64,000 nucleotides of DNA, taken from Sinomicrobium kalidii (GTDB lineage: Bacteria; Bacteroidota; Bacteroidia; Flavobacteriales; Flavobacteriaceae). The DNA lies in contig NZ_CP089211.1 of assembly GCF_021183825.1 (NCBI RefSeq), positions 1,798,001-1,862,000 of the forward strand. Direction: 5' to 3'. The first letter of the stretch is position 1. Each line of letters begins with the position of its first letter. A program made the position numbers and the translations under genes. Shown here piece by piece: positions 39,399 to 47,192 of the stretch. Below the pieces are notes generated by a model that worked only from the letters and a program-made list of their open reading frames with translations, had not been told where the DNA came from and ran no database searches.

Positions 39399-39635
39399 AA
39401 TTATCGTGTTACCCACAAGGCAAACGCATTATATATGGAATAGTAATAGTGTTACAGTTCGGAGTTTTGGAGTTGAAGGTATTTTTTTTGTTACAGGTTG
39501 CGGGTTATATGTTTGGGTAATAGCATTTAACAAACCTGCAACATGTAACATGTAACTTGGAATTTGCCCTGGTGTTACCCGCTCCAATCAGAATAGCGTT
39601 ATTTTTTTGTCATGCATTAAAAATCAATATATCAA

Positions 39636-41621
39636 ATGAATAGAATTTTTTTATATATAGTCTCTATCGTGTTTTTATCAACCGGTGTTGGTATGGCGCA
39701 GGTCATCCATGTAAAGTCGCCCGACGGGAAGATCGACATGGCTTTGGAAAGCGGAGAGAAGATTTTGTGGTCTGTCAAACATGAAAATACGGAAGTTATA
39801 GCTCCTTCCACGATTTCATTGACACTTGGCAGCGGAGAGGTTTTAGGAAATAATGCAAAAGTTATCAGCGTTAAAAATTCAAAAGTCAGCAACACCTTTG
39901 CCACACCTGTTTATAAAAAGGCAACGGTAATTGACGAGTACAACCAGGTCGTAATAAAGTTTAAAGGCGGTTTCGGTTTGATTTTAAGAGCCTATAACGA
40001 TGGTGTGGCCTACCGCTTTTTTACCAGTAAGAAGGGACAGATCATTATTGAATCCGAAGAAGCCAATTTTAACTTTAGCAAGGATTATAAAGCCTTTGTT
40101 CCCTACGTGCGCGATCTGAGGGAAAACGATATGTATACATCCGCTTTCGAAGCGATGTATACTGAAATTCCCCTTTCCAAATTTGTGAAAGATTCACTGG
40201 CTATTTCCCCGCTCCTTGTTGATCTGGAAAATGGGAAAAAGGCGGCTATCATAGAGGCTGACCTGGAAGATTATCCCGGTATGTTCTTAACACGCAATAA
40301 TCAAACACAGCAAGGTTTGAAGGGGGCATTTGCCCATTACCCGAAGGAAGAACGCCTGGGAGGCTTTAATAATATGAACTACATGGTGGTGAAGCGGGAA
40401 CCTTATATGGCTAAAACAAGCGGTACCCGCAATTTCCCGTGGAGAGCAATAATAATAAGTGAAAGCGATAAAGACCTGTTGAATAATGACATGGTCCAAA
40501 AACTTTCAGCACCTTCACAAATTGCTGATGTAAGCTGGATAAAGCCGGGTAAAGTGGCATGGGACTGGTGGAATGACTGGAGTATATCGAAGGTTGATTT
40601 TAAGGCTGGAATCAATACGGAAACCTATAAGTATTATATTGATTTTGCCGCAGAAAACCATATTGAATATGTGGTGCTGGACGAAGGTTGGAGTGAAGAA
40701 AACAATATGCTGGAAATTTCACCCGGTATGGACATCGAAGAAATCATCAGCTATGCGAATCAGAAAAATGTCGGGATTATCTTATGGGCCACCTGGTATG
40801 CCATAAATCAGGATCTGGATAATACCTTTTCTCACTATTCAAAATTAGGGGTTAAGGGCTTTAAGATTGATTTTTTAGATCGTGATGATCAGAAAATGGT
40901 AAAATCTGTTTATGACATTTCAAAAAAGGCGGCCTCTTATAAACTCCTGATCGATTTCCACGGCATTTATAAACCTACAGGTATTCAGCGGACCTACCCT
41001 AATGTGGTCAATTTTGAAGGGGTCAAAGGTCTGGAGAACGTGAAATGGACGCCGAATGATGATATGCCGTATTATGCGACCTGTATTCCCTTCATCAGAA
41101 TGCTGGCGGGGCCTATGGATTATACACCGGGAGCAATGCGCAATGCAACAAGAGCAGATTTTCGTCCGAGCAATTCCATGCCGATGAGCCAGGGGACCAG
41201 GTGTCACCAATTAGGGATGTATATCATTTATGAAGCACCCTTGCAAATGATGGCAGATAGCCCTACGGCCTATATGAAAGAACAGGAAAGCACTACCTTT
41301 ATTTCCAGGATCCCTACCACTTTTGACGAAACAGTTGCCCTCGATGGCAAAGTTGGCGAATATGTTGCTCTGGCCAGGCGAAAGGATGAAAAATGGTTTG
41401 TAGGTGGTTTAACCAATTGGTCGGCAAGAGAAATATCGATAGACCTGTCTTTCCTGGGAGAGGGAACCTATTTGGCGGAGATTTTTAAAGACGGGGTTAA
41501 CGCAGATAAAGATCCCACGGACTATAAACGTGAGATAATTAAAGTAGTAAGTACCGATAAACCGGTAATAAGTATGGCTAATGGCGGTGGCTTTGCAATC
41601 ATAATCAGACCGGAAAAATAA
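39636..41621 (+). CDS. GH97 alpha-glycosidase, retaining type (alpha-galactosidase-like)
   Basis: A 661-residue secreted GH97 with a signal peptide (to about GMAQ). The N-terminal beta-sandwich begins KSPDGKIDMAL, the barrel has VVLDEGWSEE and GIILWATWY, and the C-terminal domain ends the chain. Asp412 (GVKGFKIDFLDRDD) sits where retaining GH97 alpha-galactosidases have their nucleophile, and Glu461 (VNFEGVKGLE) where they have the acid/base; inverting SusB-type alpha-glucosidases lack that Asp. So it probably hydrolyses alpha-galactosides or beta-L-arabinopyranosides rather than starch. Such an activity is not standard in the described Bacteroides xyloglucan locus, so it may widen the substrate range. 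Confidence 0.88.
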   Translation: MNRIFLYIVSIVFLSTGVGMAQVIHVKSPDGKIDMALESGEKILWSVKHENTEVIAPSTISLTLGSGEVLGNNAKVISVKNSKVSNTFATPVYKKATVIDEYNQVVIKFKGGFGLILRAYNDGVAYRFFTSKKGQIIIESEEANFNFSKDYKAFVPYVRDLRENDMYTSAFEAMYTEIPLSKFVKDSLAISPLLVDLENGKKAAIIEADLEDYPGMFLTRNNQTQQGLKGAFAHYPKEERLGGFNNMNYMVVKREPYMAKTSGTRNFPWRAIIISESDKDLLNNDMVQKLSAPSQIADVSWIKPGKVAWDWWNDWSISKVDFKAGINTETYKYYIDFAAENHIEYVVLDEGWSEENNMLEISPGMDIEEIISYANQKNVGIILWATWYAINQDLDNTFSHYSKLGVKGFKIDFLDRDDQKMVKSVYDISKKAASYKLLIDFHGIYKPTGIQRTYPNVVNFEGVKGLENVKWTPNDDMPYYATCIPFIRMLAGPMDYTPGAMRNATRADFRPSNSMPMSQGTRCHQLGMYIIYEAPLQMMADSPTAYMKEQESTTFISRIPTTFDETVALDGKVGEYVALARRKDEKWFVGGLTNWSAREISIDLSFLGEGTYLAEIFKDGVNADKDPTDYKREIIKVVSTDKPVISMANGGGFAIIIRPEK

Positions 41622-41781
41622 GGCGTGTTTGCATGCTGCGCTGCCATTCACCGGTAGCCCGGGAAAATTTATGCATAACGAAGGCAGCGGCCAATATAAC
41701 CGGCCGGTACTATACCTTGTTTTGATTTCAAAACAATTATAAAGTCCAAATAGTCATAATGACAAAATAAAAATTAAAAGC

Positions 41782-41789
41782 TAACTTTG
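41782..41789 (+). promoter_or_regulatory. Possible Bacteroidota -7 box (TAACTTTG)
   Basis: It fits the TAnnTTTG -7 consensus and lies 59 bp before the GH29 ATG at 41849. No matching -33 TTTG is found at the usual spacing, so this is tentative. Confidence 0.3.
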
Positions 41790-41848
41790 AGACATACAGT
41801 GCTTGCTGATACGTATAATAACCGTTGAACAATCAATAAAAAAAGAAT

Positions 41849-43921
41849 ATGATCAGGTATTTAGTATTCGGAACCGTTCTGGCCGTATGTATGGGGTGTA
41901 GCAGAGTAGCACCTCCGACTGCCTTCGGGCCTGTGCCATCCGAAAACCAGATGAGATGGCAGGAAATGGAATATTATGCATTTGTTCATTTCTCACTGAA
42001 CACCTACACCGACCAGGCATGGGGATATGGTAATGAAGATATCAACCTGTTTAATCCCACGGAACTGGATGCCCGTCAGTGGGCCCGGATTTGTAAAGAA
42101 GCAGGGATGAAAGGCATCATCATCACGGCTAAACACCATAGTGGCTTTTGTTTATGGCCGTCGGAGTATACGGAGTATTCTGTAAAAAACGCTCCCTGGA
42201 AGGGCGGCAAGGGGGATGTGGTCCGCGAACTGGCCGAGGCTTGCGAAGAATACGGTTTGAAATTGGGCATTTACGTATCTCCATGGGACAGGAATCACCC
42301 TGATTATGGAAAGCCGGAATACATCACCTATTTCCGAAACCAGATAAAAGAGTTACTGACCGATTATGGCCCCATTTTCGAAATATGGTTCGATGGCGCC
42401 AATGGAGGCAACGGTTATTACGGTGGTGCCAATGAAAACCGTAAAATTGACCGTACGACATATTACGACTGGCAGCCGACGTATAAAATGATCCGGGAGC
42501 TTCAACCCGACATTGTTATCTGGAACGATGGCGGCGACAGGGCGGACCTGCGCTGGGTAGGCACAGAAGGGGGCTTTGTAGGGGAGACCAACTGGAGTTT
42601 ATTGAACGGTACAGGCGACGTGGAGTGGGAGATGTTGCATTTTGGCCTGGAAACCGGCGATTCGTGGGTGCCGGCTGAAGTAAATACCTCCATCCGGCCG
42701 GAGTGGTTTTATCACCCGATTGAGGACGACAAGGTAAAAACAGTACCGCAGTTAATGGAGACCTATTATAACTCCATAGGGCGCAACGGCACGCTGTTGC
42801 TCAACTTCCCGATCATGCCCAATGGTCTGATTCATGAAAATGACGAAAAAGCGGCATTGGAATTTGCGGCAACCGTCGAGGCTTCATTTGCTGAAAACTT
42901 AGCCAGGAACAAGCATGCGATTGCGTCGGATGTCCGCGGTAAAGCCAAAGAATTTGGAGCGGATAAGGCGTTAGACAATAATAAGGACACATACTGGGCA
43001 ACGGATGATAGCGTAACAACAGCCTCCCTGACCATAAATTTTGAAAAACCAACCATGGTCAACCGGTTCCTTGCACAGGAATACATCCGCTTGGGGCAAC
43101 GGGTGAAAGCCTTTACGGTGGAAGCCCTCGTGGACGGAAACTGGAAAGAACTGGCCAAAGGAACGACCGTCGGGTATAAGCGTATCCTCAGGTTTCCCGC
43201 TGTTGAGGCAACGAAGGTTCGTTTCCGTATTACCGACTCGAAAAGCTGCCCGGTAATTTCCAATATCGGGATTTACAATGCGCCGTTATCTTTGAATCCT
43301 CCCGCCATTATCCGGGATCAATCCGGTGAAATCACCATATCGACCGATGATATAGGGCCATATTTTTATTATACATTGGATGGAAGCGAGCCTACCCCGG
43401 AATCAAAAAGGTATACAGGCCCGGTCCCGACAGACGGGAAAGTGGAAGTAAAAGCCATTGCCTATGATCCTTCCACGCATAAAAGCAGCCCTGTGACTAT
43501 CGGGAAATTTGACATTTGCAGAAAGGATTGGAAGATCGTCGGAACCGATGACCATAAAGCATACGCCGTTCTGGACGGAAATACAGCTACCACCTGGCGT
43601 CAAAGCAGGGACAAGAAGATGCCCGTTGATCTTGTCATCGATCTGGGAGGTCTGCAAAATTTGAATGGTTTCAGGTACCATCCGGACCAGAGCATGTGGG
43701 AACCCGGCATCATTACCAACTACGAGTTTTATGTGTCCGATGATAATAAGAAATGGAAACTGGCAGACAAGGGAGAATTCTCCAATATCAAAAACAACCC
43801 CGTTTGGCAAACCAGAATGTTTGCACCTCAAAAAGCCCGTTTTATCAAGTTCCGGGCATTAAAGAACACTGAGGGCAATGATAATATAGGATATGCTGAA
43901 ATAGATGTGGTCACGGATTGA
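41849..43921 (+). CDS. GH29 alpha-L-fucosidase lipoprotein with two F5/8 type C modules
   Basis: A 690-residue lipoprotein (VCMGC, Cys17). The GH29 barrel spans about residues 30-340 with AKHHSGFCLWPS and the nucleophile Asp182 in FEIWFDGANG. A first F5/8-C-like module (about 350-475, ENLARNKHAIASDVRGKAKEF) is followed by a chitobiase-C-like segment (YFYYTLDGSEPTP) and a second F5/8-C module (about 560-690, WRQSRDKKMPVDLVIDLGG). This form fits the GH29-B type often active on alpha-1,3/1,4-fucose, but specificity is not certain. In a xyloglucan locus the expected job is removal of terminal fucose from fucogalactoxyloglucan side chains. Carbohydrate-binding modules suggest surface or periplasmic anchoring. 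Confidence 0.92.
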   Translation: MIRYLVFGTVLAVCMGCSRVAPPTAFGPVPSENQMRWQEMEYYAFVHFSLNTYTDQAWGYGNEDINLFNPTELDARQWARICKEAGMKGIIITAKHHSGFCLWPSEYTEYSVKNAPWKGGKGDVVRELAEACEEYGLKLGIYVSPWDRNHPDYGKPEYITYFRNQIKELLTDYGPIFEIWFDGANGGNGYYGGANENRKIDRTTYYDWQPTYKMIRELQPDIVIWNDGGDRADLRWVGTEGGFVGETNWSLLNGTGDVEWEMLHFGLETGDSWVPAEVNTSIRPEWFYHPIEDDKVKTVPQLMETYYNSIGRNGTLLLNFPIMPNGLIHENDEKAALEFAATVEASFAENLARNKHAIASDVRGKAKEFGADKALDNNKDTYWATDDSVTTASLTINFEKPTMVNRFLAQEYIRLGQRVKAFTVEALVDGNWKELAKGTTVGYKRILRFPAVEATKVRFRITDSKSCPVISNIGIYNAPLSLNPPAIIRDQSGEITISTDDIGPYFYYTLDGSEPTPESKRYTGPVPTDGKVEVKAIAYDPSTHKSSPVTIGKFDICRKDWKIVGTDDHKAYAVLDGNTATTWRQSRDKKMPVDLVIDLGGLQNLNGFRYHPDQSMWEPGIITNYEFYVSDDNKKWKLADKGEFSNIKNNPVWQTRMFAPQKARFIKFRALKNTEGNDNIGYAEIDVVTD

Positions 43922-43978
43922 TTTAAGCTGGAAAAACACCATATCCCTTGTGAACTCCATACTTAAAAAATAAACAAA

Positions 43979-44446
43979 ATGACAAATACGCCAGAACAAA
44001 ATCTAAAAAAGCATTCAATTACTTTAAACGAAGTTTCGCAACCAATTGCAAGCTATGTGAATTGTGTAAGAACAGGGAATTTATTATTTCTTTCAGGTAA
44101 AGGCCCGATTAAAGAAGACAAGACTTATGTAATAGGAAAGGTAGGAAAAGACTTGACCATTGAGCAAGGAAATGAAGCTGCCCGTTTAGTTGCAATCGAT
44201 CATATAGCCGTTCTAAAAGACGAACTGGGAGACTTGAGCAAAGTAAAAAGAATCGTTAAAGTTTTCGGTATGGTTAATTGCACAAGTGATTTTATTGACC
44301 AGGCAAAAGTTATCAATGGATATAGCGATTTAATGTTTTCCGTTTTTGGCGAAAAGGGACGACACGCCAGAAGTGCGGTAAGTATGCACGCATTACCTTT
44401 AAATTTTGCCGATGAAGTTGAAGTAATTGTTGAAATAGAAGATTAA
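43979..44446 (+). CDS. RidA/YjgF/YER057c family protein
   Basis: A 155-residue cytoplasmic protein without a signal peptide. The family fold is shown by YVNCVRTGNLLFLSGKGPI, the Rid-type Arg131 in HARSAVSMHALPL, and the C-terminal strand VEVIVEIED. RidA proteins hydrolyse reactive enamines and imines made by PLP enzymes, and other subfamilies have different or unknown substrates; this longer form belongs to a RidA subgroup I cannot place further. It is AT-rich compared with flanking hydrolases and lies 44 bp before a PhzF gene. Both look like metabolic genes that joined the locus rather than core xyloglucan enzymes. Confidence 0.88.
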   Translation: MTNTPEQNLKKHSITLNEVSQPIASYVNCVRTGNLLFLSGKGPIKEDKTYVIGKVGKDLTIEQGNEAARLVAIDHIAVLKDELGDLSKVKRIVKVFGMVNCTSDFIDQAKVINGYSDLMFSVFGEKGRHARSAVSMHALPLNFADEVEVIVEIED

Positions 44447-44490
44447 TTCAATACTTTTTATTTTATAACCATAATAAAGATTCAAAATCG

Positions 44491-45300
44491 ATGCGTATAA
44501 AAACATATATTATAGATGCTTTCACCACAGCGCTTTTCAAGGGAAATCAAGCTGCTGTCTGCCTGCTTGAAAATGAACTTGATGAAAATACAATGCTCAA
44601 TATAGCAAAGGAGTTCGGGTTTTCGGAAACCGCTTTTGTTGTAAAGCAAAATACGGATTCCTTTTCCATTCGCTACTTTTCACCTGCACAAGAAATTCCG
44701 TTATGCGGACATGCCACATTAGCCTCATCCAAAGCCTTATTTACGGAGTATGAAGATCTGCCCAAGATCACCTTTTATACCCGTTTTGGCCATGTCTTGA
44801 AAATCTTCAGGAAAGAGGAATTAATAGAAATGTATTTTCCGCTTCATAACACAGAAAAATCAACTGCAGATGAGGAAATTAAAAAAGCATTGGGTATAAG
44901 CGAAATTCTTAACTGCGAGTATAATAAATTTCATAATATACTTTTAATGGAAATACAAAGCGGCGTAGTACTTCAAAATCTAAAACCCGATTTTTATGCA
45001 CTGAGGAATATCAAAACAACCGTTAGTGGCGTGCTGTTAACTGCTAAATCAGTGCATAAAAATTATGACTACGAATACCGGTATTTCTTTCCCTGGTCAG
45101 GTGTTGACGAAGATCCTGTAACAGGTGGAGTCCAAAGTTTTTTAGGTAAGTATTGGGCAAACAAATTGGATAAAAAAATAATGAGGGCTTACCAAAGTTC
45201 GGCCCGTACAGGGAGTATGGAAGTCGAATTGATGAAAGATTCTGTAGTGATCAGAAGCAGTGCCGTAATATTTTCGTCCGGAATATTGCATTTGCCTTAG
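44491..45300 (+). CDS. PhzF family isomerase/epimerase
   Basis: A 269-residue cytoplasmic protein of the PhzF/diaminopimelate-epimerase fold. Markers are IDAFTTALFKGNQAAVCLL at the N terminus, the catalytic Glu46 in FGFSETAF, the CGHATLASS loop, and GVDEDPVTGG near residue 207. PhzF proteins catalyse proton shifts on small metabolites; this one is a little short (typical about 260-300) but complete. The true substrate is unknown. It follows RidA by 44 bp on the same strand, so both are probably co-transcribed. Its codon and base use is AT-rich, like RidA and unlike the glycosidases around it. Confidence 0.88.
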   Translation: MRIKTYIIDAFTTALFKGNQAAVCLLENELDENTMLNIAKEFGFSETAFVVKQNTDSFSIRYFSPAQEIPLCGHATLASSKALFTEYEDLPKITFYTRFGHVLKIFRKEELIEMYFPLHNTEKSTADEEIKKALGISEILNCEYNKFHNILLMEIQSGVVLQNLKPDFYALRNIKTTVSGVLLTAKSVHKNYDYEYRYFFPWSGVDEDPVTGGVQSFLGKYWANKLDKKIMRAYQSSARTGSMEVELMKDSVVIRSSAVIFSSGILHLP

Positions 45301-45461
45301 TTGGCCCCCACCCGGGCAAAATATAAACGAAACAGACAACTGCTATTGTATATATATAATGCTGTTTTCGCGGATGAAGCCGAGTTTTTTAGCTTGAAAA
45401 GAACCTTATGCCAATCGGACAGTTCTCACAAAGAATGTAAAATACGCCCATTAATGCTATA

Positions 45462-45545
45462 ATGAATAAAACAAAAATTTTATTGATCTTAATTTGTGTT
45501 CAAACAGGGGCTTTGCGCAATGGGAGAAGGAAGTGTAATGTTTAA
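45462..45545 (+). pseudogene. Possible signal-peptide remnant of a lost secreted protein
   Basis: A 27-codon frame begins with a clean signal-peptide-like start (MNKTKILLILICVQTGA) and then goes out of frame. A one-base shift at the cleavage site would read FAQWEKEV and stop. It lies in the 277-bp gap before the second GH29. It is best read as the broken 5' end of a secreted-protein gene; chance is possible. Confidence 0.3.
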
Positions 45546-45577
45546 GAATTTCGCTTACAAGCCATTAAAATAAATAA

Positions 45578-47119
45578 ATGATGAGAAATATAATACACGC
45601 TATCTGCATGCTGTGCTGTTATTCACTGATAGCCCAGGAATCATCTGTTCGGGACAGCCAAGAGCCTGTTGCCGAAGGAAAGTTCGAACCCACGTGGGAA
45701 TCCTTGTCTGTTATCGAACGAGAACCCGAATGGTTCAAAGACGCCAAATTCGGGATCTATTTTCATTGGGGGGTCTACAGTGTACCGGCTTATAGTTCGG
45801 AATGGTATCCCCGGTGGATGTATGTTCCCGGCAGGGAAGACTGGGGAGGCGACATTTTTGAACATCACCGGAAGACATACGGCCCGCTGTCCGAATTCAA
45901 TTACCACGATTTTATACCTATGTTCACCGCAGAGCACTTCGATGCGAAGGAATGGGCCGCGCTGTTTAAAAAAACCGGGGCCAGGTTTGCTGGTCCCGTC
46001 GCACAACATCATGACGGATTCGCCATGTGGGGCAGCAAGGTGAACCCCTGGAATGCCAAAGACATGGGGCCGGAAAAGGATATCCTCGGGGAGTTGTTTG
46101 CAGCACTCAAAAAGAATGACATGAAAACGATCGCTACCTTTCATCATGCCAGGCTTCTCCAGAGATATGCACAGGATACTTCCAACTGGGCCGGTAATGT
46201 GCAGGATCCCGGCTGGGACAGCCATTATCCCTACCATCCCGATTATGTCACCTCTACTATCGATCCGAAGCTCAGGATGCTGTACGGGAACATTCCGGCA
46301 GACGAATTCCACGAGTACTGGTTGAACCAGGTAAATGAAGTAGTCGATGTGTATGCACCCGACATCATCTGGTTTGATTCCTGGCTGGATAAGATACCGG
46401 AAAACTATCGTCAGAAAATGGTCGCCCACCACTTTAACACAGCCGTCTCAAGGGGACAGGCTCCCATCGTGGCTTATAAACAGGAAGACCTGCCGGCTAA
46501 TGTGGGAATACTGGATATCGAACAGGGTGGGAAAACCGAAATTTCCGACGATTACTGGCTTACGGATATTACCCTGAGTTACGACAGTTGGTCTTATATC
46601 CATGGACAAACCTACAAACCGGCAGCCCTGGTCATCAGGAACATGGTTGACGTCTGGAGTAAAAAAGGTATCGTGTTACTGAATATTTCTCCTAAGGCCA
46701 ATGGAACCATACCCGCAGAACAAAGGAGCGTCCTGGCCGCTATCGGAAGATGGATCGATAAGCACAAAGAGGCTGTTTACGGGACCAGGGCATATTCCAC
46801 CTATGGCTACGGGGATGCCAAATTCGAAAAGGGGCATTTCGGGGGACAGTCCGCAACGATTGCCTACTCTGAAAAGGATATCCGGTTTACGGTGTCAAAA
46901 GACAAAAAGTACTTGTATGTATTTTCATTAGGGCTTCCGGCACCCGGTTCGGATCTTGAAATTCGTACTCCAATCGAATCCGGGATTAAAAAGGTATCCG
47001 TACTGGGAAGCGGAAAGGAGTTGAGGTGGACGCTAACGGATAATTTGTTAACGCTAACAACACCCGGTTCTTCCGACATGAACGAGTTGGCGACGGTATT
47101 TAAAGTGGAACTGAAATAA
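45578..47119 (+). CDS. GH29 alpha-L-fucosidase (second copy, no binding modules)
   Basis: A 513-residue secreted GH29 with a signal peptide (to about LIAQ). The barrel has WFKDAKFGIYFHWGVYSVPAY, PVAQHHDGFAMW, and the nucleophile Asp267 in DIIWFDSWLD, followed by a C-terminal beta-sandwich. It differs strongly from the GH29 at 41849-43921 and looks like the GH29-A type that often has broad or alpha-1,2 activity. Having two unlike fucosidases suggests the locus handles fucose in more than one linkage, or fucogalactan side chains as well as xyloglucan. It lacks a lipobox, so it is probably periplasmic. Confidence 0.92.
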   Translation: MMRNIIHAICMLCCYSLIAQESSVRDSQEPVAEGKFEPTWESLSVIEREPEWFKDAKFGIYFHWGVYSVPAYSSEWYPRWMYVPGREDWGGDIFEHHRKTYGPLSEFNYHDFIPMFTAEHFDAKEWAALFKKTGARFAGPVAQHHDGFAMWGSKVNPWNAKDMGPEKDILGELFAALKKNDMKTIATFHHARLLQRYAQDTSNWAGNVQDPGWDSHYPYHPDYVTSTIDPKLRMLYGNIPADEFHEYWLNQVNEVVDVYAPDIIWFDSWLDKIPENYRQKMVAHHFNTAVSRGQAPIVAYKQEDLPANVGILDIEQGGKTEISDDYWLTDITLSYDSWSYIHGQTYKPAALVIRNMVDVWSKKGIVLLNISPKANGTIPAEQRSVLAAIGRWIDKHKEAVYGTRAYSTYGYGDAKFEKGHFGGQSATIAYSEKDIRFTVSKDKKYLYVFSLGLPAPGSDLEIRTPIESGIKKVSVLGSGKELRWTLTDNLLTLTTPGSSDMNELATVFKVELK

Positions 47120-47192
47120 TAAAAGAAACATATGAACCGGAAAAGTGCCATTTTTCAGCGAATTAAAAAAATTTAAACAAGCTCTATATAAA

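Noticed and set aside
39412-39600. Short repeats around ACATGTAAC as a CRISPR or element end
   Set aside because: Only two or three short, irregular copies with no constant spacing. Treated as ordinary intergenic repetition.
45641-46432. 263-codon open frame on the minus strand
   Set aside because: It is antisense to the second GH29, whose motifs and nucleophile are clear. The antisense translation shows no recognisable domain.
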